This document shows, piece by piece, positions 1 to 8,554 of a stretch of DNA of 64,000 nt. Position 1 is the stretch's first letter. The number at the start of each line of letters is the position of its first letter. The notes under the pieces were generated by a model that saw only the letters and a program-made list of their open reading frames with translations, had not been told where the DNA came from and ran no database searches. The translations under genes were made by a program, and so were the position numbers. The DNA is from Sphingobacterium sp. UBA5670 (GTDB taxonomy: Bacteria; Bacteroidota; Bacteroidia; Sphingobacteriales; Sphingobacteriaceae), in assembly GCF_002420705.1 (NCBI RefSeq), contig NZ_DIIM01000003.1, positions 329,923-393,922 on the forward strand, written 5' to 3'.

Positions 1-608
1 AGAAATGTCTTTCTATTGGACTTGACATGTCGAAAGACTTTATACCAGTGACACCTGCAGCGCATTATCTTTGCGGTGGGATTTATGTGGATGATTTTGG
101 ACGAAGCAGTATTCTTAATCTTTATGCCTGTGGAGAGTGTTCTTCTACTGGCTTGCATGGCGCAAATAGGCTGGCTTCTAACTCGCTTCTTGAAGCACTT
201 GTCTATGCCCATCGGATATTCTTAGATGCTACTAAATTGGTTAAATCAATCAGTCATATATGTGACGTTCCCGAATGGGATGATTCTAAGACCTCACTTT
301 CTAATGAGGATATTTTGGTAAGCCATAACCTGCGGGAATGTCAGAAGATTATGAGCGATTATGTTGGTATTGTCCGTTCTGATTTTAGGCTCGAAAGAGC
401 GCTTAAGAGACTACATCTATTATATGAGGAGACCGAAGAGTTCTACAGAAATACGAGACTTTCTGTCAAACTTTGTGAATTGCGCAATGTGATTCAAGTC
501 GCTTATATTGTGACTAAATCGGCTATGTTGCGGAAGGAAAGTCGAGGATTGCATTATACAACTGACTATCCGAAGCATTCGAATGTATTACAGGATACAA
601 TTTTTTAA
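1..608 (+). CDS. nadB: L-aspartate oxidase, C-terminal part (5' truncated by window)
   Basis: The frame is open from base 3 and ends at 608, giving about 201 residues of the C-terminal part of NadB. NadB is the FAD enzyme that oxidises L-aspartate to iminoaspartate, the first step of de novo NAD synthesis with NadA. Visible motifs are PVTPAAHY followed by GGI (substrate and flavin pocket) and GECSSTGLHGANRLASNS, the flavin-binding segment with its conserved Arg. The helical C-terminal domain follows (RALKRL region). An ATG at 27 lies inside the conserved motif and is not the start; the true start is upstream of the window. The next gene begins 5 bases after the stop, so co-transcription is likely. 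nadA and nadC are not visible. Confidence 0.9.
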   Translation, partial: KCLSIGLDMSKDFIPVTPAAHYLCGGIYVDDFGRSSILNLYACGECSSTGLHGANRLASNSLLEALVYAHRIFLDATKLVKSISHICDVPEWDDSKTSLSNEDILVSHNLRECQKIMSDYVGIVRSDFRLERALKRLHLLYEETEEFYRNTRLSVKLCELRNVIQVAYIVTKSAMLRKESRGLHYTTDYPKHSNVLQDTIF

Positions 609-613
609 GGGAT

Positions 614-1120
614 ATGGCACTTATTTTACCCGTTTTGGATAAGTCTCCGCTAATTGCTGAAGAGTGCTTTTTAGCGCCTAATTCAACGATTGTAGGCGAC
701 GTTGAGATTGGGCACCATTGTTCGGTCTGGTTTAACGCTGTTATTCGTGGTGATGTCAATTATATTCGGATAGGTAACTATACGAATATTCAAGATGGCG
801 CTGTTATACATTGTACTTATAAAAAATGCGGTACTTCAATAGGTGATTATGTAAACGTGGGACACCAGGCTATGGTTCATGGCTGCATTGTTGAAGATCA
901 CGTGCTTATTGGTATGGGCGCAATTGTTATGGATAATGCTATTATCGAATCTAATGTGATTATAGCAGCTGGCGCGGTAGTTTTGGAGAATACGCGCTGT
1001 GAGTCGGGATTCCTATATGCCGGTGTACCAGCAAAAAAAATAAAAGCGCTAACTGAGGAACAGAAAGAACTGTTACAGCAGTTACCGCATAATTATGTTT
1101 TGTACAGTTCTTGGTTTTAG
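614..1120 (+). CDS. Gamma-carbonic-anhydrase-like hexapeptide-repeat protein
   Basis: A 168-residue left-handed beta-helix protein of the YrdA/PaaY/gamma-carbonic anhydrase family, which works as a trimer in the cytoplasm. Repeated [LIV]-G-x4 hexads run through residues 12-125 (GDVEIG, GDYVNVG, IAAGAVV). The three zinc ligands of the family are present as His66 (AVIHC), His84 and His89 (VGHQAMVHG, spacing of five as in archaeal Cam). A C-terminal helix at 140-165 packs on the helix in this family. Carbonic anhydrase activity is not shown for many YrdA-type members, so the reaction is left open. It starts 5 bases after nadB. Confidence 0.88.
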   Translation: MALILPVLDKSPLIAEECFLAPNSTIVGDVEIGHHCSVWFNAVIRGDVNYIRIGNYTNIQDGAVIHCTYKKCGTSIGDYVNVGHQAMVHGCIVEDHVLIGMGAIVMDNAIIESNVIIAAGAVVLENTRCESGFLYAGVPAKKIKALTEEQKELLQQLPHNYVLYSSWF

Positions 1121-1169
1121 CTTAAACGAATTAGCAAGTTTAAAATAGCTTTTTATTTGGTGACCTCAA

Positions 1170-2849
1170 TTATTCTTTTTTGAGGCCACTTAATGAAAAG
1201 CTATCTTTTTGCTCCCAGTTTGCTCGTATGGTGAATACTTTGTTTAAGTATATAACAGGCTCTGGAAAGGTCTTTTTTTCTACATCTCCGGTATCCCAAA
1301 TACCATTGCCATTATCGTCCCGGATTACACGCAAACTGTATTTACCTCCTGGATATTGTTTATATACAACCGTCGGGTTATCTATGTTGATTTTGTCTAA
1401 ACGATAGATTTTGTCCTTTTTCTCATTGATCAATTCTACCAAGTAAGTTGTATTGCTATCCAGATCTGTGAAATCAAAAGTAAGATCGCCATAGTTCTCG
1501 CTATCGTCATAGGTAAGATCCAGTTTTTTCTCTTTGTTTTGTTCTCCAAAATAGCCAGTAATAGCACCTTCTGCGAATTCAATTTGGTACTTTTTGTCCT
1601 TTCTCCAATTATATCGAATATGATACATGTTGGAATTGGCTGTATCTACCGCAAGTTGATAATTGGTGCGCACCAAAGAGTCTTCTTTGAACTTTAATTT
1701 TGTCTTGTCTATATTCTTTATTGGTGTGAAAGCGGATACTTGAAGGTGAGTGATGCGATCTACCCTTCCGTTATTTGGAGTAAAAATAGGTTCTATGGTT
1801 TGTTCTATTTTTACATTTCCTTTTCTAACAAGAATGGTATCCAGTGGCTTTTCATTCTCCGTTAAGACCAGCTTTAAAGAATCTATTTTCAAATTAGGGA
1901 TAAACAGGGTCGCCGAATCTGAAGTTTTTGAAAAACGTACGATTTTATCTTTATTGTTTACTTCATCATGAAGTATATTAAGATTAGGTTTATCCACTCT
2001 TCTATTAAAAATAAGGAGTACACTCCCATTTTTTTCAAATTTCTTTTCTTGCGTTCTAAACTTCTTTGGGGTACCCTTGAATATTTCCAGATTAATATTA
2101 CTCAAATCTCGCTCTAGCACTATAGAATCTTTTAAGAAACCTATTTCTTCGTCGGCACCATTGTAAATTCTATCATTGTTTTTTTCCTGAAGCGCGTAAA
2201 TACGGTATGTTCCCTCTCTTAGATTATTTAGTTTATAATTGCCGGCTGTATCTGTTGTCGTAAATATATTGGCTTTCTTTTTACCAAAAATGGAATCTTG
2301 ACTAATGGGGATCAACAAGACTTTAACATCTTTTTGGACCTCTTTGGTAATCGCACTTTTTACATTGCCAGATATGCTGAGCGAGTCTATTTTGTCTCCT
2401 GTTGCAAATACATATGCATAGTTGACCAATGCATTTCCCGCATTATAATCCACAAGGCCCTTACCAAAGTATATGCTGTATGTTGTATTCTTTTCCAAGG
2501 AATCCGGTAAGGTAATCTCAAGATTTTTTTTCTTGACTTTGAATTCGGGATTGCTCCCCATATCTGGTGTGACACTAAATTCTTTTTGTTGATTGGCGAG
2601 TTTTATGTATTCGTCAAAAGTAATGACTATTTTATTTGCTGTAAAGTTCTTCGAAAAATTCGTAGGACTTTCCAGTAAAATTTTAGGTGGAATAGAATCT
2701 TTTGGCCCTCCGGTTGGTTGCTGTATACTCGCACACTGTATTGATAAGCCAATAAGCATAATAAACAAGCTTAAAATCAGTAATCTTGGCTTTAAGCCAC
2801 TTTTTAGCCTTTCTGAACTACTTTTATTTTCTTTTGAAGAAGTTGTCAT
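1170..2849 (-). CDS. Ig-like (Big_5) domain lipoprotein
   Basis: A 559-residue exported protein. A basic N-terminus and hydrophobic stretch (about 20-38) end in a lipobox LSIQC with Cys39, so it should be a lipoprotein. Directly after comes the pattern PTGGPKD, PP, then an Ig-like Big_5/SbsA domain at about 52-150 (SPTNFSKNF, ITFDEYI) that is typical of this Bacteroidota-specific family. A carboxypeptidase-regulatory-like segment follows at about 190-240 (GNYKLNNLREGTYRIYAL), and near the C-terminus sits a D-x-NGNG-x-WD acidic turn that could bind calcium. The family is widespread in Bacteroidota but its job is unknown. It is separated from mnmG by 78 bases on the same strand and converges on the carbonic-anhydrase-like gene. 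Confidence 0.75.
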   Translation of the reverse strand: MTTSSKENKSSSERLKSGLKPRLLILSLFIMLIGLSIQCASIQQPTGGPKDSIPPKILLESPTNFSKNFTANKIVITFDEYIKLANQQKEFSVTPDMGSNPEFKVKKKNLEITLPDSLEKNTTYSIYFGKGLVDYNAGNALVNYAYVFATGDKIDSLSISGNVKSAITKEVQKDVKVLLIPISQDSIFGKKKANIFTTTDTAGNYKLNNLREGTYRIYALQEKNNDRIYNGADEEIGFLKDSIVLERDLSNINLEIFKGTPKKFRTQEKKFEKNGSVLLIFNRRVDKPNLNILHDEVNNKDKIVRFSKTSDSATLFIPNLKIDSLKLVLTENEKPLDTILVRKGNVKIEQTIEPIFTPNNGRVDRITHLQVSAFTPIKNIDKTKLKFKEDSLVRTNYQLAVDTANSNMYHIRYNWRKDKKYQIEFAEGAITGYFGEQNKEKKLDLTYDDSENYGDLTFDFTDLDSNTTYLVELINEKKDKIYRLDKINIDNPTVVYKQYPGGKYSLRVIRDDNGNGIWDTGDVEKKTFPEPVIYLNKVFTIRANWEQKDSFSLSGLKKE

Positions 2850-2927
2850 AAAAAATAGAATATTGTCTTAAATCGCTTATTTTAAGCTTGTATTTGTTAA
2901 TTGTTTAATAATCTGAAAATCAATTAT

Positions 2928-4787
2928 TTAACTCATGTGAACCATCAATACACTGATATCAGAAGGTGAAACACCCGAAATTCGCGAAGCCTGACCCAGT
3001 GTGCGAGGTTTGACCTTCGCTAATTTTTGCCTTGCTTCGATTGACAGTGAAGTTAACAAACTGTAATCGAAATCGGGATTTATTTCTCTATCTTCCATCT
3101 TTTTCATTCGGTTCACAATCTCTATTTCTTTTTCGAAGTAGCTTTCATATTTGAGATTGATCTCTGCTTGTTCTATGGTATCGTTATCGAATTGTGAGGC
3201 AAATTGTGCGAAGCCCTCATCTCCTTTTATAATGTCTTGAATACTGACTTGTGGTCTTGCCAGTACATTGCTTAATCTGGTTTTTTGAGCAAGTGCACTT
3301 GAGCCTACTTCGGCCAGCACGGTATTCATCTTTTCGAGATTAGTGGAGTTTTGTTTCAGATACTCGATAATATTATTAGAGTTATCTATTTTGTTCTCTA
3401 CTTTCTTTAGCCTTTCCTCTCCTACCAGTCCCAATTTATAAGCTAATGGGGTAAGGCGAATATCTGCATTGTCCTGGCGTAATAACAAACGATGTTCTGC
3501 TCTTGATGTAAACATTCGGTAAGGTTCTTCTGTTCCCTTTGTTACGAGGTCATCTACTAATACGCCGATATAAGATTCGGATCTTTTTAAGATTAGTTCC
3601 TTTTCGTCATTGATACGTTGATGCGCATTGATACCGGCTAAGAAACCTTGTGCAGCTGCTTCTTCATATCCTGTGGTTCCATTGATCTGGCCTGCAAAGA
3701 ATAGGTGTTTTACCAATTGCGTTTCGAGTGTAAGATCTAATTGCATTGGCGGAAAGTAATCGTATTCTATGGCGTAGCCTGGCCGGTACATTTTGGCATT
3801 TTCAAAACCTGGGATTAGTTGTAATGCTTTTAGTTGAACGTCTTCTGGTAGTGAGGTCGAAAATCCGTTTACATAAATCTCTACTGTTTTAAAACCTTCA
3901 GGTTCGACAAATATCTGGTGTCGGTCACGTTCAGCAAAGCGATTAATTTTATCTTCTATCGAAGGACAATACCGTGGTCCTAGTCCTTTGATTCGTCCGG
4001 TGAACATAGGTGATTTTTCGAAACCTGTCCGTAGCATTTCGTGCACTTTATCGTTGGTATATGTAATCCAACAACAACGTTGTTCTGTAGGAATATCGAC
4101 ATCTGTATAAGAAAATCTACCTCTTTTTTCGTCACCCCATTGTTCTTCCATCAGCGCATAGTTGAGGCTTCTTCCATCAATACGTGGTGGAGTTCCGGTC
4201 TTCATTCTTCCAGATTCGAATCCGAGTGACACAAGCTGTTCTGTCAAACCTGTGGCTGCCTTCTCTCCTGTTCTACCACCACCAAATTTCTTGTCACCGA
4301 TATGGATCACACCATTTAGAAATGTTCCATTGGTTAATACGACTGCATCAGATTCTATTTCAATTCCCATAGACGTGATAACACCACAAGCTCTACCGTT
4401 CTTTACAATTACTTCCTTGACGGTATCTTGCCACATATCTAAATTGGGCAGAGACTCTAATTGTAACCTCCATTCTTCTGCGAACCGCATACGATCATTT
4501 TGCGTACGCGGGCTCCACATGGCTGGTCCTTTAGATAAATTAAGCATGCGAAACTGGATAGTTGATTTATCTGCAATTATACCGGTATATCCTCCCATTG
4601 CATCAATCTCCCGTACAATTTGGCCTTTGGCAACTCCACCTATAGCAGGATTGCAGCTCATTTGAGCTATTACCCCCATGTTCATTGTGATGAGTAAAGT
4701 TGAAGATCCCAAGTTGGCGGCTGCGGCTGCGGCTTCACAGCCAGCATGACCCGCACCAACTACTATTACATTATATTTTTTAAACAT
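2928..4787 (-). CDS. mnmG: tRNA uridine-34 carboxymethylaminomethyl modification enzyme MnmG (GidA)
   Basis: A 619-residue FAD protein, the normal length for MnmG. With MnmE it installs the cmnm5 group on U34 of tRNAs reading NNA/NNG. The N-terminal dinucleotide-binding motif GAGHAGCEAA is at 11-20. GGGRTGE and TGTPPRIDG lie at about 170-206, the signature GPRYCPSIEDK at about 270-280 carries the conserved Cys274, and the GTTGYEEAAAQG motif and a C-terminal helical domain (LGQASRISGVSP) that contacts MnmE follow. The ATG start follows the conserved N-terminus (KKYNVIVVGAG). Two parS-like sites lie in the 93 bases upstream. In many bacteria gidA/mnmG lies close to oriC, which fits. Confidence 0.97.
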   Translation of the reverse strand: MFKKYNVIVVGAGHAGCEAAAAAANLGSSTLLITMNMGVIAQMSCNPAIGGVAKGQIVREIDAMGGYTGIIADKSTIQFRMLNLSKGPAMWSPRTQNDRMRFAEEWRLQLESLPNLDMWQDTVKEVIVKNGRACGVITSMGIEIESDAVVLTNGTFLNGVIHIGDKKFGGGRTGEKAATGLTEQLVSLGFESGRMKTGTPPRIDGRSLNYALMEEQWGDEKRGRFSYTDVDIPTEQRCCWITYTNDKVHEMLRTGFEKSPMFTGRIKGLGPRYCPSIEDKINRFAERDRHQIFVEPEGFKTVEIYVNGFSTSLPEDVQLKALQLIPGFENAKMYRPGYAIEYDYFPPMQLDLTLETQLVKHLFFAGQINGTTGYEEAAAQGFLAGINAHQRINDEKELILKRSESYIGVLVDDLVTKGTEEPYRMFTSRAEHRLLLRQDNADIRLTPLAYKLGLVGEERLKKVENKIDNSNNIIEYLKQNSTNLEKMNTVLAEVGSSALAQKTRLSNVLARPQVSIQDIIKGDEGFAQFASQFDNDTIEQAEINLKYESYFEKEIEIVNRMKKMEDREINPDFDYSLLTSLSIEARQKLAKVKPRTLGQASRISGVSPSDISVLMVHMS

Positions 4788-4798
4788 TTTTCTATTCT

Positions 4799-4814
4799 TG
4801 TTCCACGTGAAACG
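4799..4814. promoter_or_regulatory. parS-like centromere site 1
   Basis: TGTTCCACGTGAAACG matches the bacterial parS consensus TGTTNCACGTGAAACA at every defined position but the last. It lies 12 bases upstream of the mnmG start codon. Known: parS is bound by ParB to organise the origin region. Inferred: a true site, because a second copy lies 54 bases away. ParB/ParA genes are not in the window. Confidence 0.82.
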
Positions 4815-4852
4815 TGGTGTTTTTTGTTATTTACAAATTTAAGTTTTCTTTA

Positions 4853-4868
4853 CGTTCCACGTGAAACG
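4853..4868. promoter_or_regulatory. parS-like centromere site 2
   Basis: CGTTCCACGTGAAACG shares the 14-base core GTTCCACGTGAAAC with the site at 4799 and lies 12 bases past the stop codon of the ABC-F gene (stop at 4881-4883). Only the two outermost bases differ from the parS consensus. Two copies inside a 93-base spacer of otherwise AT-rich sequence are hard to explain by chance. Confidence 0.8.
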
Positions 4869-4880
4869 CTTTGTGAAATT

Positions 4881-6746
4881 TTACATAAAATCAGCAAGAT
4901 ATAACCACCTTTCGGATTTCTCGTCTATCTCCTTTTGGATGGATTGAATTTCTTCTGCAAGGGATGAAAGTTTTAGGTGGTCTGTTACTTTATTTAGCTC
5001 TTCCGTCTTTGACTTTATATTTTGCTCCAGCTTTTCGATTTCTTCTTCTAACTTGGTATACTCCAATTGCTCCTTGTAAGAAAGCTTTTTCTTCTCTTCT
5101 TTTACGGCTGGTTTTACTTGTTCTTGAATGCTTTTTTTCTGCTTTTCTTTTTCTAGTTTTTGAATCTCGTCTTGTTCAAGCTTAAAGTCAGCATAATTTC
5201 CATTGTATATTTGTACCTTCCCTTTTCCTTCGAAAATAAAAAGTTGATCTGTTAATTTGTCTAATAAATATCTATCGTGGGATACTAAGATGAGTACTCC
5301 CTTATAGTTATCAAGAAAATCTTCCAGTACATTTAAGGTGTCAATATCTAAATCATTGGAAGGCTCATCGAGTATTAGAAAATTTGGGTTCTTCATTAAG
5401 ACCCGCATAAGCTGAAGACGTTTTCTCTCCCCTCCGCTTAGCTTATTAACAAAACCAAATTGTTTTTCAGGAGGAAATAAGAAATGAGTCAGTAACTGAG
5501 AAGCTGTGATTACTTCTCCATTTGCCATCTCAATATAATCCGCTACATTCTTTACAACATCTAATACACGGTCATTTTCGTTCACTTCCAATCCGCCTTG
5601 TTTGTAGTATCCGTAAACGGTTGTTTCTCCAACAGCGATCGCTCCTGTATCCGGTTTTTCTTCTTCAGTGATTAAGTTTAGAAAGGTAGATTTTCCAGTT
5701 CCGTTTTTTCCAGCTAGGCCAATACGATCCCCCCTTTTGAATGTATATGAAAAATCTAGTATGATTTCTTTTGCTCCATACCGTTTTGAAACTTTTTCCA
5801 GTTCTAATATTTTAGATCCCTGTCTGCTAACTTTCACACTAAGTTGCACGGAATCGTTTCCTTTTATTGCTTTAGATTTTTCTTCTAATTCATAGTATGC
5901 ATCGATACGCGATTTGGATTTGGTACCGCGTGCTTGAGGCTGACGTCGCATCCATTCCAATTCGCGGCGAAGAAGATTTCTGCTCTTCTCTACCATCACT
6001 GCATCGATCGCTTCTCTTTCAGATTTTTTCTCTAGAAAATACGAATAGTTTCCTTTATAATTATAGAGGTTGCCCCTATCTAGCTCGCGGATTTCCGTAC
6101 AGATGTTGTCTAAGAAGTAACGATCGTGGGTGACCAAAAGAACGGTTTTGTTTCCCGTTGTCAATAGCTTTTCCAACCATTCAATTGTTTCTATATCCAA
6201 ATGGTTGGTAGGCTCATCCAATATATAAATATCGGGTTCATCTATTAGAAGTTTTGCTAGTGCCAGGCGTTTTCGTTGCCCTCCTGAAAGACTTTTAATA
6301 TCCTGGTGAAAATCCATTATGTTTAGGCGATTGAGAATCGTCTTTATATTATGTTCATATTCCCAGGCATTCAAAGAGCTTATTCTTTCCGTCAGATCTT
6401 CCAGTTTATTTTGATCGATGTCACTTTCCGATAGAAGCTCCTCGTATTCGCGGATAAGACGCTGCTGGTCGTTGTCTGCACTATAGATAAAATCATTGAT
6501 AGATTTTAATCCTGTGAAATCAGGATCCTGTTCTAAGAAACCAATTTTTATGCCTTTTTCTTTTACAACTTTTCCTGAAGTCGGTAGGACCCGTTCTGCT
6601 AAAATGGAAAGTAATGTTGATTTACCTGTTCCGTTTATCCCGACCAAGGCTACTCGATCTCCTTTTTGAAGGCCGAAATGTAAATCTTTAAAAAGCCATC
6701 GATCGTGGAAAGAATGGCTTACTTGTTCTGTAGCTAAAATACTCAC
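4881..6746 (-). CDS. ABC-F family ATPase, Uup-like
   Basis: A 621-residue soluble protein with two ABC modules and no membrane segments. Module 1 has Walker A GINGTGKS (37-44), signature LSGGQRKRL and Walker B ILDEPTNHLD. Module 2 has Walker A GKNGTGKST, signature LSGGERKRLQL and ILDEPSNDLD. After residue about 540 comes a long Lys/Glu-rich coiled coil (KLEEEIEKLEQNIKSKTEEL), the C-terminal domain that marks the Uup branch. Uup relatives act on the ribosome or on DNA structures; which applies here cannot be told. The start is GTG at 6746, right before the conserved strand. A 349-base spacer with an inverted repeat lies upstream. Confidence 0.9.
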   Translation of the reverse strand: MSILATEQVSHSFHDRWLFKDLHFGLQKGDRVALVGINGTGKSTLLSILAERVLPTSGKVVKEKGIKIGFLEQDPDFTGLKSINDFIYSADNDQQRLIREYEELLSESDIDQNKLEDLTERISSLNAWEYEHNIKTILNRLNIMDFHQDIKSLSGGQRKRLALAKLLIDEPDIYILDEPTNHLDIETIEWLEKLLTTGNKTVLLVTHDRYFLDNICTEIRELDRGNLYNYKGNYSYFLEKKSEREAIDAVMVEKSRNLLRRELEWMRRQPQARGTKSKSRIDAYYELEEKSKAIKGNDSVQLSVKVSRQGSKILELEKVSKRYGAKEIILDFSYTFKRGDRIGLAGKNGTGKSTFLNLITEEEKPDTGAIAVGETTVYGYYKQGGLEVNENDRVLDVVKNVADYIEMANGEVITASQLLTHFLFPPEKQFGFVNKLSGGERKRLQLMRVLMKNPNFLILDEPSNDLDIDTLNVLEDFLDNYKGVLILVSHDRYLLDKLTDQLFIFEGKGKVQIYNGNYADFKLEQDEIQKLEKEKQKKSIQEQVKPAVKEEKKKLSYKEQLEYTKLEEEIEKLEQNIKSKTEELNKVTDHLKLSSLAEEIQSIQKEIDEKSERWLYLADFM

Positions 6747-7095
6747 GTTATATCACCCTAAATTATATTCAGTCAATTACGCAACAAAATACTTCCAGGA
6801 GATTTCTGCTCTTGAAAGTATGCATTGTGTTGATAATCAATATTTTATATATAGTTGATTATCAGTTATTTATATATTAAATCAATAATCTTTTTGATTG
6901 CTGACTAATTTAATCTATCGGGTCGCATTCTGCACGAGGTTAGCTCATACCATTAAATGAATGACTAATTCAAATGGCCTGGATATAACCCGTTAATTTG
7001 GAACGCTCGCAAAAATAAAGAAATAGTTTCTTATTCGATGCGAAAAAAGCTTCGTTGTATGATTAATTGGCAATAATGATACTGCCTTGATAAAA
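6747..7095. other. Intergenic region without gene, with AT-rich inverted repeat
   Basis: 349 bases between the GTG start of the ABC-F gene and the stop of apaG (both minus strand). No coding frame was found. The one clear structure is the perfect inverted repeat TGATAATCAA (6831-6840) and TTGATTATCA (6855-6864) around a 14-base AT-rich spacer. It could be an operator or promoter element for the ABC-F gene. There is no T-run to make it a terminator. Confidence 0.5.
6831..6864. repeat. 10-bp perfect inverted repeat, 14-bp spacer
   Basis: TGATAATCAA and TTGATTATCA are exact reverse complements at 6831-6840 and 6855-6864. Arm centres are 24 bases apart, a little over two helical turns, as expected for a dimeric regulator site. 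It lies 85-118 bases upstream of the ABC-F start. Confidence 0.55.
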
Positions 7096-7482
7096 TTAAT
7101 TCAACGCGTAATCTGCGATCAGATTGAAACGAGGTATTTCAACTTGAAAGCTGCTGTTGTCTAGTGTTCGGATCATATTATAATATCCTTCCATGAATCC
7201 GAATTCGCTATTAAGATTGCAACCTGAAGTATATTGATGGGTCTGTCCAGGTTCAATAATGGGTTGTTCGCCCACTACGCCATCTCCTGATACTTCTCTA
7301 TAGTCCCCTTTTGCATCAAAAATTTTCCAATAGCGGCTTATAAGTTGAACCGTGTAATCGCTGAGATTTTCTATGCTGATATGATAAGCAAACATAAAAT
7401 GTTCACGGTCCGGATTCGAATACTCAGATTGATAGATGGTTTCAACCGAGATTTTTACGCCTTCTGTAATTTGTGTGATCAT
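7096..7482 (-). CDS. apaG: ApaG family protein
   Basis: 128 residues, the usual ApaG length, a single fibronectin-III-like beta-sandwich domain. Family motifs are readable: N-terminal ITEGVKISVETIY, YHISIENLSDYTVQL, SRYWKIFDAKG, VVGEQPIIEPGQTHQYTSG and GFMEGYYNM. ApaG was named from a locus linked to Ap4A levels and Co2+/Mg2+ efflux in enterobacteria; its molecular role is still unclear. No export signal is present. It is divergent from the RsmI-like gene, with 149 bases between them. Confidence 0.93.
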   Translation of the reverse strand: MITQITEGVKISVETIYQSEYSNPDREHFMFAYHISIENLSDYTVQLISRYWKIFDAKGDYREVSGDGVVGEQPIIEPGQTHQYTSGCNLNSEFGFMEGYYNMIRTLDNSSFQVEIPRFNLIADYALN

Positions 7483-7619
7483 TTGAATGATGTTTATTGT
7501 TGCAATAAATATTTATGCTAAAATACTAATAATGAGTTTAAAATTCGAAATTATAATCATTTTAAAAAGTTAAATAATGCTAAGTTTAAAATTAGTATAG
7601 CCAAATGGAGCTTAATTAG

Positions 7620-7627
7620 TACGTTTG
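7620..7627 (+). promoter_or_regulatory. Candidate -7 element of the RsmI-like gene
   Basis: TACGTTTG fits the Bacteroidota -7 consensus TAnnTTTG and ends 4 bases before the ATG at 7632. No TTG lies 19-21 bases upstream. If used, the transcript would be leaderless or nearly so. Confidence 0.4.
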
Positions 7628-7631
7628 TATT

Positions 7632-8342
7632 ATGGCAAATGGTATATTATATTTAATTCCTGTTCCATTGAGTGATGATGCAGCCTTTCAGTCGTTTACT
7701 CCTTATTTGGTGGAAACGATAAATTCATTGGACGAGTATATCGTGGAGAATGAGAAGACGGCACGCAAATTTCTAAAACTTGCCGGTTTAAAAACTCCTC
7801 AGAGCGAACTCAAAATTCATGATTATGGAAAACATGCGCGGGATAAAGGAAATATTAATGATTTTTTTGAAGGTCTGACGCATGGTAAGAATGTAGGTCT
7901 GATGTCGGAAGCGGGATGCCCTGGTGTCGCTGATCCTGGAGCTTCAATTGTTGCGCGTGCACATCAGCTGGGCATTAAAGTTGTTCCGCTCGTTGGCCCT
8001 AGTTCTATTCTACTGGCTCTGATGGCTTCGGGTTTCAGTGGTCAGAAATTTGCTTTTCATGGTTATCTGCCGATTGATAAAATAGAACGAGCCAGAGAAA
8101 TTAAAAATCTCGAGCTGCAGTCCGGGCGTGAAAAACAAACTCAGATTTTTATTGAAACTCCCTTTAGGAATAATCAGCTTTTAGCAGATCTGCTGAAAAC
8201 CTGTAAACCTTCGACTTTACTTTGCGTAGCATCCAATGTAACAGCTCAGGATGAATCCATTCAAAGTTTCACTATTGCTGAATGGCGAAAACGAAAAGAT
8301 GATTTTCATAAAAGGCCTACTATATTTCTTTTATTTGTTTAA
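7632..8342 (+). CDS. RsmI-like SAM-dependent (tetrapyrrole methylase fold) methyltransferase
   Basis: 236 residues. The fold is recognised from LYLIPVPL at the N-terminus, the glycine-rich GLMSEAGCPGVADPG at about 96-110, and PLVGPSSILLALMASGFSGQ at about 121-140, the SAM-binding signatures of the RsmI/YraL branch. RsmI 2'-O-methylates C1402 of 16S rRNA. Enterobacterial RsmI is about 286 residues; this shorter form lacks the C-terminal segment, as is common in Bacteroidota. Target rRNA methylation is inferred from the family only. The ATG at 7632 follows a TACGTTTG element by 4 bases. Confidence 0.85.
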   Translation: MANGILYLIPVPLSDDAAFQSFTPYLVETINSLDEYIVENEKTARKFLKLAGLKTPQSELKIHDYGKHARDKGNINDFFEGLTHGKNVGLMSEAGCPGVADPGASIVARAHQLGIKVVPLVGPSSILLALMASGFSGQKFAFHGYLPIDKIERAREIKNLELQSGREKQTQIFIETPFRNNQLLADLLKTCKPSTLLCVASNVTAQDESIQSFTIAEWRKRKDDFHKRPTIFLLFV

Positions 8343-8554
8343 TTTTTTTGAAGGTTCTCCCCTACCCTATTTAATTTATAATGGGCAATAACCTCTGAAA
8401 AGTAACTACAAGTGGATTTTAATCCATGTCAACAAAGTGAGTAAGTGGTTACATTTTTCTTTTTTACTTCAATTAGATGGGAGATGACGAATTATAAAAA
8501 AATAGCTGTGCAGCAAAGATAAATTGTAATAAATTTTATCCGAAATATAACTAT

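Noticed and set aside
4162..4665. Long 167-codon frame antisense to mnmG
   Set aside because: It arises from the codon bias of the real gene on the other strand; no start signal or domain.
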